A DNA stretch of 7,839 nt from Verrucomicrobiota bacterium (lineage in GTDB: Bacteria > Verrucomicrobiota > Verrucomicrobiia > Verrucomicrobiales > Akkermansiaceae): contig JAPLUJ010000045.1 in the NCBI GenBank assembly GCA_026397695.1, positions 1 to 7,839 of the forward strand, read 5' to 3'. The notes beneath the pieces were generated by a model. The model saw only the letters and a list, made by a program, of their open reading frames with translations. It was not told the origin of the DNA and ran no database searches. The position numbers and the translations under genes were made by a program. Shown piece by piece: positions 1-6,007 of this stretch (within the stretch, counting starts at the first letter, position 1; each line of letters begins with the position of its first letter).

Positions 1-1485
1 ACCAAAGTGTTTGTTGAGATATTTGAAGTCGTTCTCCTGGATCCAGCGATTGAACATGAGGCGCACGATGGCGAAGACCGGGCGCTGGGTGTCGTCGGTG
101 AGGATGGAGAGTTGGACGGTCTTTCCGTTGGGATTGGTGGCCCTGACAATGATCTGGCGGATGGCCGGGTTTTTGGGCCAGGGGCGGTGGATGTATTCAA
201 AGTGGTAGGGCCGATGGTCGCGGGAGTTGTTGCGTTGGCGGCTGAAGGTGTGGAAGCCGTAGGTGCCTGCGGCAAGGTGTTGGGCGCTGAGGATTTCCCA
301 CGGGGCGTCTTTCTCCGCCTGATAGCCTTTTTCCCAGGTGATGAAATGGATGTTAGGATCGGCAAGGACCTGGTTGAAGACGTCATTGCTATAGATGCCG
401 CGGTCCACAATGACGGTGAGGACGCGCTGTGCGCTCCATTGGAGGCTGGTGCGAAGGCGGCCGATGAGGGGAAGGAAACGGCCGCGGAGGTCGTCGAAGT
501 TATCGGTGCACTCGAAATAGACGGGGTGGCCCTGGGAGGTGTGGATATAGTCGCTGTTGATGAGCTTGTCGGCCCAGCGGATGGCGGCGCACCAGCCCTT
601 GAGGATGTTCCGGGTGCCGGTGTAATGGGCGGTGTGCGGGTCGTAGTAGAGGTCGTTGTCGTCGCCGGCGATGGCGAGTTGTTGATAGTTCCAGCGCAGC
701 ACCGCATCGATGATGGCGGGAGTGGCGAGGCGGACGAGTTGTTCGCGCTGGGGGGTGGGGAAACGCACGGTCTGGCCGAGAAGATCGCCGAGATCCTCCC
801 AGTTGAGATACTTGGTCTGTTCGATGTTGACGGCTCCTAACAGGACGCTGCCGAGCCATTGGGCGAGCAGTGGCTCGGGCGGGCTGGTGGCTTGGGCGAC
901 GGCGGCGAGCTCGTTAGCGAAGACGAGCATGCCGACATGGTCGCAAAGAATGGCCTCGCCGGGCCGGGGTTGCCAGTTTGGGGGAAAGTTTGGAGGAAAG
1001 CACTTGCTCGGGGGCGGCTCGCCCTCGGGAGGATCAATGTCGCTGCAATCGGCCCGGGGGCTTGTTTCGGCGGCAATGCCGGTGAGGTCGTCGGTGGTCG
1101 TTATGGGGGTTTCCGGGCAAGCGGCCTCCTCCAACTCGCGAAACGGCGGCAACCCTGTTAGAACGGGCGGCGCGCCAGACATGGCGGCGCCACTCTCCTT
1201 GGTTTCGCAGGTGATTTGCCGCAGTGTTTCCCCGGAAAGTTTCACATCAAAGAAGCTTTCAATCTCCCGGATCAGCGTGACGCGGTAATTGGGGCACCCT
1301 TCGGCGAGCAGTTCGGCCCGCCGGAGGGCCACGTATTTGTCGATGGCGGGCGTGCGCTTCCGGTTCACCCAACGGCCCAGCATGACGCGGTGGAGGATGT
1401 CGGGGTCGCGGGAGAGAATGGCCAGGCCCCATGAGCGGATGGTTTTGCGATCGGATTTGAAAACATCCTCAAGGGTGGTGACCAT
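1..1485 (-). CDS. IS4-like DDE transposase, C-terminus beyond window edge
   Basis: Reading the minus strand from ATG 1485 gives 495 codons with no stop down to base 1. The protein starts with an HTH-like segment (residues 4-20, FKSDRKTIRSWG). A spacer follows, Pro/acid-rich at about 97-175. A conserved block comes next (HVGMLVF near 183 and NIEQTKYLNWEDL at 220-232), then an RNase H-like catalytic core. The likely triad is D276 or D278 (AGDDNDLYYD), D361 (VIVDRGIYS) and E484 (RWIQENDFKYL, the R-x3-E of IS4-type transposases). The enzyme would cut and join the ends of its own element. The ATG used here follows a segment that reads in another frame (1469-1630), so the intact protein probably began further upstream and this copy may be inactive. 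The plus-strand open frame at 7-840 is its antisense shadow. IS4 versus IS1634 or another related group is not settled. Confidence 0.85.
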   Translation of the reverse strand, partial: MVTTLEDVFKSDRKTIRSWGLAILSRDPDILHRVMLGRWVNRKRTPAIDKYVALRRAELLAEGCPNYRVTLIREIESFFDVKLSGETLRQITCETKESGAAMSGAPPVLTGLPPFRELEEAACPETPITTTDDLTGIAAETSPRADCSDIDPPEGEPPPSKCFPPNFPPNWQPRPGEAILCDHVGMLVFANELAAVAQATSPPEPLLAQWLGSVLLGAVNIEQTKYLNWEDLGDLLGQTVRFPTPQREQLVRLATPAIIDAVLRWNYQQLAIAGDDNDLYYDPHTAHYTGTRNILKGWCAAIRWADKLINSDYIHTSQGHPVYFECTDNFDDLRGRFLPLIGRLRTSLQWSAQRVLTVIVDRGIYSNDVFNQVLADPNIHFITWEKGYQAEKDAPWEILSAQHLAAGTYGFHTFSRQRNNSRDHRPYHFEYIHRPWPKNPAIRQIIVRATNPNGKTVQLSILTDDTQRPVFAIVRLMFNRWIQENDFKYLNKHFG

Positions 1486-1630
1486 GACCCCCGCAATCAG
1501 GCACGACCTCCATGAGTTCCAAGCCATAGAAAACCCTGATGGATTGTCGGTCTTCGGTGGCGTAGAGGGTGAAGCAGGGGTTGCGTTTGTCCGTGGGTAG
1601 GATCAGTTGGCGGGCGTGGTAGGACTCCAT
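1469..1630 (-). pseudogene. Out-of-frame N-terminal segment of the transposase
   Basis: From ATG 1630 the minus strand encodes 53 residues, beginning MESYHARQLILPTDKRNPCF and continuing through TLYATEDRQSIRVFYGLELMEVVPD, then stopping at TGA 1471-1469. It overlaps the ATG of the main transposase frame by 17 bases. The composition looks genuinely coding, and related transposases carry a similar N-terminal extension just before their HTH. The simplest reading is one gene in which a short deletion or indel near 1485-1500 (a region with a run of five G) removed linker residues and shifted the frame. Alternatives are a real two-ORF arrangement with translational coupling or a programmed frameshift. 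I see no classic A-rich slippery heptamer at the overlap, which favours decay. No clear ribosome binding site precedes 1630. Confidence 0.55.
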
Positions 1631-1855
1631 AAAACAAGGTGGCCGTGGTGGTTGCTCTCCATCACGCTAGCCACCGTCGCCCGTCCTGCCAACCTGGCAC
1701 GAAAAGTTTCGTTCAGTCCGCAATCCGGGATGCTGGATCGGAAACCAGCGGACAAGCCGCCAATTCGGAGGATCTTAACTTGCTCGCCTCTTCGGCTTTA
1801 TCGAGGTCGTTTAGTGAGGTCTGATGATAGTCCAAGTGAGCCCCCCCGCCGCCGT

Positions 1856-1888
1856 ACCCCCTCAAGGAGGGTGGGCGTCCCCGCCCGC
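1856..1888. repeat. GC-rich hairpin repeat, copy A
   Basis: The core CCCCTCAAGGAG is followed after one base by GTGGGCGTCCCCGCCC. The second part folds as GGGCG (1873-1877), loop TCCC, CGCCC (1882-1886). The same two blocks recur at 3575-3610 (copy B), on the other side of the toxin-antitoxin-chaperone operon. The upstream stem of copy B (ACGCTCC/GGAGCGT) corresponds here to an imperfect ACCC/GGGT stem with matching base changes on both sides, as expected if the folded form is what is conserved. Confidence 0.6.
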
Positions 1889-2005
1889 CAGCCAATGACC
1901 CGCCCATGCCCCGCCAAAGACAGCGCCCGACTCTCTCCTTTGCCGTTGGCCATGCCTGTATGCGGCTGCGCCAGTTTTCCCAAGCTCTCTATCTCTCCCG
2001 CCGCC

Positions 2006-2029
2006 GGACCGCGCGTCTCCAGACACGCC
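2006..2029. repeat. Second hairpin repeat, copy 1
   Basis: A 24-base block is identical to 6008-6031. Its core GCGTCTCCAGACACGC is an inverted repeat (GCGT with ACGC, TC with GA) with a single C-C mismatch in the stem. Both copies sit between genes, in C-rich surroundings. It is probably a dispersed REP-like or transcript-end element; function is not visible. Confidence 0.6.
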
Positions 2030-2077
2030 CGCCGTTGCCCCGCCATCCCCGCCCGTGAAAAAATCTGAAAATACCCC

Positions 2078-2105
2078 TTGACTCGATGGTATCAATTGGT
2101 AACTT
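2078..2105 (+). promoter_or_regulatory. Possible promoter/operator of the TAC operon
   Basis: TTGACT (2078-2083) matches five of six -35 consensus bases. A 16-base spacer leads to TAACTT (2100-2105), which is a weak -10. Transcription would start about 10 bases before the toxin ATG at 2125. The spacer contains the palindrome CAATTG (2093-2098) and a direct repeat GGTAtC/GGTAaC with 10-base spacing (2088 and 2098), which could be where the antitoxin binds to autoregulate. This is inference from position and motif only. Confidence 0.35.
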
Positions 2106-2124
2106 CGCCTCGTGAGCCGCTCCT

Positions 2125-2532
2125 ATGAACCCCGTCGAACCTCTGCCTCAAGACTGGTGCGAAGCGGTGATCCGCATACTCACCAAAGGCGCTCCGGCTC
2201 AAATCCGGTGGTCCACCAGGGCGAGGCAGGATTGGCAGATGTTCGGTATGCCCCACGACGCCTTCACCAGGCTCGTGCAAACGCTCCAACAGCCTGGCAT
2301 CTGGGGAGAACGTGTCACTGGTATGATTCCCCTGCCCAGTCCGCTGAAAAACGCGGCAAACCAGGTGGTTTACGGATTTCTATGTCCGCATCCACTCGGA
2401 ATGCCGAAGCCGCTCTATGCCAAAATTGGCCTCTTTGATGACAAGGTCACCATCGACCTGTTCTCACTCCACATCGACTTATCGGGTGAACTCGCCAAGC
2501 GCATCGCCCTCGCACAAAAGAAACGAAAATGA
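2125..2532 (+). CDS. MqsR-like (RelE-superfold) toxin of a TAC system
   Basis: This 135-residue protein is the first gene of a three-gene operon. It has an N-terminal helical part (DWCEAVIRIL, 10-19), a middle segment (RWSTRARQDWQMFGMPHDAF, about 28-47), and a C-terminal beta part (LYAKIGLFDDKVTIDLFSLHID, 97-118). The order and spacing resemble MqsR ribonuclease toxins, where a similar Y-x-K and beta hairpin lie near the C-terminus. It is longer than the roughly 98 residues of E. coli MqsR and ends in a basic tail (QKKRK). By family, the toxin would cut mRNA and stop growth unless bound by its antitoxin. The assignment rests mainly on this pattern plus the neighbouring MqsA-like antitoxin and SecB-like gene. 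A DUF4258-type toxin is the main alternative. ATG 2125 has only a weak upstream site. The stop overlaps the next start as ATGA, so translation is coupled. Confidence 0.6.
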   Translation: MNPVEPLPQDWCEAVIRILTKGAPAQIRWSTRARQDWQMFGMPHDAFTRLVQTLQQPGIWGERVTGMIPLPSPLKNAANQVVYGFLCPHPLGMPKPLYAKIGLFDDKVTIDLFSLHIDLSGELAKRIALAQKKRK

Positions 2533-3020
2533 AAACCAAAAAAGTCCCCTTCGACATCTACATTCCCGCCACCGAAATCCGGGCGGCGGTCAAGGTGGAG
2601 ACCATCGAAATCGAAGTTTACACCGACGACTTCGGCAGCGAAATGGTGACGCCGGAATCCTCCATCCTCATCGACAAAACCCAGGCCCGCTACATGGGCC
2701 TGCTTGCCGCTGCGGATATCCGCGCTCTGCGCGAACGCATTGGAATCTCTCAGGATCAACTCTCGGATCTCCTCGGCTGCGGCAAGAAATCCCTCTCACG
2801 CTGGGAAAACGGCCGGGAGTATCCGAGTCAACTCGTCAACACCCTGCTCCGACTCCTCGAAGCGAACAAGGTGACACCGGATGACTTGCGTTCGGTGCGC
2901 CAGCCACGCCTGACGCAGTGCGAGAAAATCGTTCACTTCATCGGCAACCGCCAGCACGCGCCGCATACTTACACTGGTGAGTGGTGTCGGAGCGGCACCA
3001 CCGAACCCATTGCCATGTGA
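2529..3020 (+). CDS. MqsA-family HTH antitoxin with C-terminal tail
   Basis: This 163-residue protein is the second gene of the operon and overlaps the toxin stop by ATGA. Residues 1-60 form a beta-rich toxin-binding-like part with the pattern seen before the HTH in MqsA/YgiT proteins (EIEVYTDDFGSEMVTPE). The usual CxxC zinc pairs are absent: the only cysteines are C84, C131 and C153. Residues 64-111 are an XRE-type HTH (IRALRERIGISQDQLSDLL, then SLSRWENGREYPS, then LLRLLE). Residues about 122-163 extend beyond the HTH and are not part of ordinary MqsA. In described TAC systems such a tail is the chaperone-addiction segment that makes the antitoxin depend on its SecB-like partner, and the next gene encodes one. 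The protein should bind the toxin and repress the operon promoter. Family confidence is high; the tail's role is inferred from context. Confidence 0.8.
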   Translation: MKTKKVPFDIYIPATEIRAAVKVETIEIEVYTDDFGSEMVTPESSILIDKTQARYMGLLAAADIRALRERIGISQDQLSDLLGCGKKSLSRWENGREYPSQLVNTLLRLLEANKVTPDDLRSVRQPRLTQCEKIVHFIGNRQHAPHTYTGEWCRSGTTEPIAM

Positions 3021-3023
3021 CCC

Positions 3024-3503
3024 ATGAAACTCGCGCCCCTTCAACTCACCGATTACTTCGTCGTCTCGATCCGCGTCGAGGCATTGGCCGATCATGATCC
3101 TGCAAAACCTCAGGATCTCGATGTCGCCAATCTTCAGGTTACGGAAAAATGCATTCGCTCGGACGGAGATCACCCTAACCGTTTCTCCGTCGACCTCGTC
3201 ATCAAGCAGGATGCGCTGATAGGTAAAAACCTTCCCTACGCTTATGAACTGCACATGGTGGGATTCATCGAAGTCCGCCCCGGCTTCCCCGCCGAGCAAC
3301 TCGAGCGTGCGGTGGAAACCAACGGCCCCTCCATGCTCTTCGGCGCCGCCCGCGAAATCCTCCGCTCCGCCACCGGTCGCGGCCCCTACGGCCCGCTGCT
3401 GATCCCCTCCACCACATTCTTCAAGTCGGTTGACGCTCCCGCACCGCAAGAGCCCGCCAGTAAACCGCCGCGCAAGAGTCCTAACACCCGGAAGGCTAAA
3501 TAA
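3024..3503 (+). CDS. SecB-like chaperone of a TAC system
   Basis: This 159-residue protein is the third gene, starting 3 bases after the antitoxin stop. The start region (LQLTDYFV, 6-13) and the long C-terminal motif match the SecB fold: ELHMVGFIEV (75-84), then MLFGAAREILRSATGRG (104-120), then YGPLLIPSTTFF (122-133), equivalent to the SecB stretch ending in LPPxxF. After the fold there is a Pro/Lys-rich tail (SKPPRKSPNTRKAK). Canonical SecB is a cytosolic tetramer that keeps proteins unfolded for export, but a SecB gene placed behind a toxin-antitoxin pair is the hallmark of TAC systems, where it protects the antitoxin from aggregation and proteolysis. The position and tight spacing argue for that role rather than general export. 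No separate promoter is visible. Confidence 0.85.
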   Translation: MKLAPLQLTDYFVVSIRVEALADHDPAKPQDLDVANLQVTEKCIRSDGDHPNRFSVDLVIKQDALIGKNLPYAYELHMVGFIEVRPGFPAEQLERAVETNGPSMLFGAAREILRSATGRGPYGPLLIPSTTFFKSVDAPAPQEPASKPPRKSPNTRKAK

Positions 3504-3574
3504 CAGATTCCAGTGTTTAGACAAGATCCACGCCCGCCTTGCACCCACCACTTCCAGCCCCCGCCGCAGCCAGC

Positions 3575-3610
3575 ACGCTCCCCTCAAGGAGCGTGGGCGT
3601 CCCCGCCCAC
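3575..3610. repeat. GC-rich hairpin repeat, copy B (double stem)
   Basis: There are two consecutive perfect stems. The first is ACGCTCC (3575-3581) with GGAGCGT (3588-3594) around the loop CCTCAA. The second is GTGGGCG (3593-3599) with CGCCCAC (3604-3610) around TCCC. They share two bases, so only one can form fully at a time. The same blocks occur as copy A at 1856-1888. The two copies bracket the TAC operon. Confidence 0.65.
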
Positions 3611-3637
3611 GTGCCCATGAGCGGCCGTAGCCCCGCC

Positions 3638-3751
3638 CCGCACGCGACTGCCCTTTCTCATCCCATTGGCCCACGCTGCCACACCCGCCCCTCTTCCTTT
3701 CAAATTTTCCTTCCTCTCCGCTCACCCCACCTTCATTATGTTACCATGCGA
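3638..3751. repeat. Mosaic intergenic repeat, copy 1
   Basis: Four blocks recur in the same order at 6266-6386: CCGCACGCGACT (3638), CATCCCATTG (3659), CTCTCCGCTCAC (3714) and TACCATGCGA (3742). Between the blocks the two copies diverge. Each copy ends about 100 bases before a coding start (3849 and 6489), so the repeat may have carried a promoter or leader. A further 18-base match (3685-3702) occurs at 6105-6122. Confidence 0.5.
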
Positions 3752-3848
3752 GGACTGCCCCCAAACAGGCAAGGCCCCAACATCTGCTTCCCTAATGATT
3801 ACTACACGGTTCATTTACGCTCTTGAGCAGAGGAGCGAAGAATCATAA

Positions 3849-4472
3849 TTGTCCATCCATCACATGCGTGAGATTCCACCAATTGAAGCTGACTGGTTAC
3901 AGGTGAAAATGAAGATACAAGCTATCCAAAATCAATTACACATCAATGGAACCCCATCCATTCCCGGCGTCCTACAGGAAATGCTAGTGTATGGCGAAGA
4001 TCACAGGTTTTTCCAGCACCGCGGATATGACATGAGGGCGCTTTTGCGTGCTGCATATCGAACCATCAGTGGACATCCACAAGGAGGTAGCACAATCGCT
4101 CAACAACTCGCGAGAGTCGTGACGGGTCGATTCGATCGTTCGATTTACCGCAAGTTGAGAGAATTAAGACTCGCCGTTAGAATTACTGAATCATTTCCCA
4201 GAGAGCAAATTCCTGCGCTCTATTTGATGGTCGCATATTTTGGTTGGCGGATGAACGGTCTGGTGCAGGCCTATCATCGACTGAAATTGTCTCCAATTGA
4301 GTTGAGCGATGAGCAAGCCGCTGGATTAATAGCACGGTTAAAATACCCAGAACCACGTATGTCCCCCGAAAGCCGAACCAGACAAATCGCAAAGCGGACG
4401 GCGCATATTCTCAAGTTGCGTTCGAACCCCGCGATAACCAATTCTATGATAACCTTTTCGAATATTAATTAA
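3849..4472 (+). CDS. Stand-alone GT51 peptidoglycan glycosyltransferase-like protein
   Basis: This 207-residue protein keeps the main GT51 motifs. They are EDHRFFQHRG (E50 as probable catalytic Glu), GGSTIAQQ (79-86), RKLREL (101-106, E105 as probable second Glu, 55 residues after E50) and EQIPALYLMVAYFG (119-132), where the usual Asn after YL is Met. GT51 enzymes polymerise lipid II into glycan strands, normally anchored outside the membrane and often fused to a penicillin-binding domain. Here there is no signal peptide, no hydrophobic anchor and no transpeptidase domain, so location and substrate are open questions. The start is uncertain: TTG 3849 has AGGAG 13 bases upstream, while ATG 3864 (MREIPPIEADW) would fit a near-leaderless transcript from a possible CATAAT at 3844. 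The gene is first in an AT-rich cassette, and its TAA is directly followed by the ATG of the next gene. Confidence 0.8.
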   Translation: MSIHHMREIPPIEADWLQVKMKIQAIQNQLHINGTPSIPGVLQEMLVYGEDHRFFQHRGYDMRALLRAAYRTISGHPQGGSTIAQQLARVVTGRFDRSIYRKLRELRLAVRITESFPREQIPALYLMVAYFGWRMNGLVQAYHRLKLSPIELSDEQAAGLIARLKYPEPRMSPESRTRQIAKRTAHILKLRSNPAITNSMITFSNIN

Positions 4473-5159
4473 ATGGACCCGTTCTGCACATCCTCAGTTT
4501 CAGCGGAACTAGGTACACATTACCCAAGCTTGGAATTACTACAGGCCTTGCTTGAGAACGGCAATGAGGAAGAATTGCACGGCTTCTGCCGTCAGTGGAT
4601 TTCTGAAGGAATACCGCATGCATTTTGTGGTAATCCAATGTTATATGAAATAGCACGAGGATGGGTTGCTCGGCGTCTTGATATCCACGCTAAGGAGGTC
4701 ACTCTCATTGGCAGCGCTCGTATTGGTTACAGCCTTGCGCCACCACCAAAGTTGGGCCAAAAATTCGGGAGTCATTCCGACTTGGATTTAGCAGTAATAT
4801 CAGCCGACCTTTTCAGTCGCTGTGACGCGGATTTTCTTCGATTCGAGGAAGATTTCAAAAACGGGCTAATCAAGCCCAATTCGCCAAGGAAAGAGCGGTT
4901 ATGGCCAGAGATTGTAGACGATTTGTCACGGACGCGAAGAAGGCCAGGATTTTTGGACACATGGAAGATACCGCTTTTGGACCGCTATCCCCTAGCAAAG
5001 CGAATTGCTGATACATGTTGGCGACTCTGTGAAAAGCTGAAGGCGACTAATGAAAACTATGCTGTCACCAAGGCGAGCATTCGCGTCTACCGTGACTACT
5101 CATCGTTTATTCGTCAGACACGAGTTAATTTGTATGCCGTAAGTAGCATAATGACATAA
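4473..5159 (+). CDS. Nucleotidyltransferase-fold protein, function unknown
   Basis: This 228-residue protein starts at the base after the GT51-like gene's stop (TAAATG), so the two are almost certainly co-translated. The recognisable part is LIGSARIGYSL (78-88) followed by KFGSHSDLDLAVIS (97-110), the GS...DxD signature of the polymerase-beta nucleotidyltransferase superfamily, with G80, S81, D103 and D105. A third acidic residue is not obvious. Residues 1-60 are probably helical, and the C-terminal half (140-228) is basic and helical with no domain I can name. Such proteins transfer a nucleotide to a protein, RNA or small molecule; several act as toxins or in phage defence, but nothing here fixes the substrate. 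Coupling with a glycosyltransferase-type protein suggests a joint function. AT-rich composition matches its neighbours and differs from the flanks. Confidence 0.7.
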   Translation: MDPFCTSSVSAELGTHYPSLELLQALLENGNEEELHGFCRQWISEGIPHAFCGNPMLYEIARGWVARRLDIHAKEVTLIGSARIGYSLAPPPKLGQKFGSHSDLDLAVISADLFSRCDADFLRFEEDFKNGLIKPNSPRKERLWPEIVDDLSRTRRRPGFLDTWKIPLLDRYPLAKRIADTCWRLCEKLKATNENYAVTKASIRVYRDYSSFIRQTRVNLYAVSSIMT

Positions 5160-5176
5160 TATCGACTGGAGAATAT

Positions 5177-5272
5177 ATGACCACCGGCTTGTGCTACAGC
5201 CACATGAAAAATAGTTCTATAACCAATAACATGTACGAGTTGTTCCCTATATCAAATTTGGCCGCCCAGTAA
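5177..5272 (+). CDS. Possible 31-residue small ORF in the AT-rich cassette
   Basis: ATG 5177 is preceded by GGAG at 5168-5171 with 5-base spacing, the best Shine-Dalgarno match in the cassette. It encodes MTTGLCYSHMKNSSITNNMY plus 11 more residues (ELFPISNLAAQ) and stops at TAA 5270-5272. It lies 17 bases after the nucleotidyltransferase stop and 2 bases before the TTG start of the next gene, so it fills the gap in an operon-like way. There is no hydrophobic helix and no family I recognise. It could be a real small protein, a leader that couples translation to the next gene, or chance. Length alone gives little support. Confidence 0.35.
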   Translation: MTTGLCYSHMKNSSITNNMYELFPISNLAAQ

Positions 5273-5274
5273 TT

Positions 5275-5751
5275 TTGACCTTCACAAACATGACACAAGA
5301 CAATGCCATCGCACTCATCGCTCCATGTATTACTGCAGTGCTAGGATACTATTTTGGCAGTCGTTCCGAAAGACTTAGGATGCGCAGAGAAAGACGTTCA
5401 GAAAGCACGTCATCTCTTGTCAAACTCATCGGAGCTGCCGTCACCCAATTACGTATGGAGTTAGCTTCTGAACGTGGTGATGATTTTGAATCCTCTGAGA
5501 AAACGTTTCAACATTTAAGTTTTCTAGCTGAGTTAAGGGCCTCATATGATGTCGGTAGGCAGACGCTGACCGAAGAAGTCGAACAATCGGTGGAGGAATT
5601 GTTGGACGCACTCAGAAGATACTCACATATGCGCCTGATGCTGGCTTCTAAATCACTTACATGCACAGAACTGAATTGGCCAATGCCTATTGAGGATTTA
5701 TTGATTAGGGCAATTAACGCGCTAAAATCACTTGAGATGCACAATACCTAA
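5275..5751 (+). CDS. Small single-span membrane protein, function unknown
   Basis: The protein has 158 residues from TTG 5275, or 153 from ATG 5290, which I consider at least as likely; neither has a good ribosome binding site of its own. Numbered from the ATG, residues 5-23 (NAIALIAPCITAVLGYYFG) form one membrane helix. A very basic stretch follows (RSERLRMRRERRSE, 25-38), which predicts that the rest lies in the cytoplasm. The remaining part is predicted helical, with acidic segments (ASERGDDFESSEK, TEEVEQSVEELLDALRR), and may form a coiled coil or helical bundle. The general build, N-terminal helix then a RxxRRERR run, is common in small uncharacterised bacterial membrane proteins. It is the last gene of the AT-rich cassette, 115 bases after the nucleotidyltransferase, and could anchor the other products at the inner membrane. 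Confidence 0.65.
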   Translation: MTFTNMTQDNAIALIAPCITAVLGYYFGSRSERLRMRRERRSESTSSLVKLIGAAVTQLRMELASERGDDFESSEKTFQHLSFLAELRASYDVGRQTLTEEVEQSVEELLDALRRYSHMRLMLASKSLTCTELNWPMPIEDLLIRAINALKSLEMHNT

Positions 5752-5908
5752 CAGTAAAGAAACGCCCGTGCGAGTGGCCACCCTATCCTTTGAAATGTGG
5801 CACATCTGGACAGTCATGACGTGATTTTCTATCGCTTCCCTGTCTCTCCAATTGCCAATGTCCCGAATTTCTCAGAAATCCACAACCTCGCGAATTTTTT
5901 TCGTTCCG

Positions 5909-5998
5909 CATCATTTGCTCCTTCCAAAATTCGCAGTTTCTGTCATATTCCGACCGTTCAGAAGAAATCCGCCACTTTGATCTCAACCCACCCAGCAC
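5909..5998. repeat. Dispersed intergenic repeat, copy 1 of about 90 bases
   Basis: This block resembles 7208-7300. Shared pieces in order are a CTCCTTCC run, CATATTCC, CCGTTC, an A-rich segment ending TCCGCC, CTTTGATCTC (CCTTGATCTC in the other copy) and CCCACCC. The copies differ at many positions and by small gaps. Copy 2 ends about 50 bases before the VapB-like gene. Confidence 0.5.
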
Positions 5999-6007
5999 CA
6001 GACAGAA

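Larger units (their letters stand above)
1..1630 (-). mobile_element. Remnant of an IS4-like insertion sequence (one end in window)
   Basis: This stretch holds a transposase reading frame (1-1485) and its out-of-frame N-terminal segment (1469-1630), both on the minus strand. The element continues past the left edge of the window. I could not identify a terminal inverted repeat upstream of 1630 because the other end is not visible for comparison. The boundary at 1630 is only the start of the reading frame, so the real IS end may lie somewhat to the right. Confidence 0.6.
1631..2124. other. Non-coding stretch with hairpin repeats
   Basis: I see no convincing gene on either strand. The stretch contains copy A of a hairpin repeat (1856-1888), copy 1 of a second hairpin repeat (2006-2029), and a possible promoter (2078-2105) for the operon that begins at 2125. 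Its right two-thirds is strongly C-rich on the plus strand. Confidence 0.6.
3504..3848. other. Non-coding stretch between TAC operon and AT-rich cassette
   Basis: No gene is supported here on either strand. The long minus-strand open frame that crosses this stretch is an antisense shadow of the TAC genes. It contains hairpin repeat copy B (3575-3610) and one copy of a longer mosaic repeat (3638-3751) found again at 6266-6386. Composition switches from C-rich to AT-rich near 3780. No hairpin followed by a T run is seen after 3503, so no intrinsic terminator can be called. Confidence 0.6.

Noticed and set aside
7..840. Long plus-strand open frame of 277 codons
   Set aside because: It is rich in Val, Ala, Gly and Asp in the manner of an antisense frame, and the opposite strand encodes a transposase with an intact DDE triad.
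710..1288. Plus-strand frame of 192 codons opposite the transposase
   Set aside because: Antisense to continuous transposase coding sequence; no recognisable features.
1713..1907. Minus-strand frame of 64 codons with a plausible C-terminal half (LDYHQTSLNDLDKAEEASKL)
   Set aside because: The C-terminal half looks protein-like, but the first part runs through the hairpin repeat. No start, ribosome site or family supports it; at most it is a fragment of a lost gene.
3575..3610. Intrinsic terminator for the TAC operon
   Set aside because: The stems are strong, but no T run follows, and the element recurs elsewhere as a dispersed repeat.
2796..3725. Minus-strand open frame of 309 codons across the antitoxin, chaperone and following non-coding stretch
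   Set aside because: It is antisense to two genes with recognisable domains and shows no family features; high GC leaves antisense frames open.
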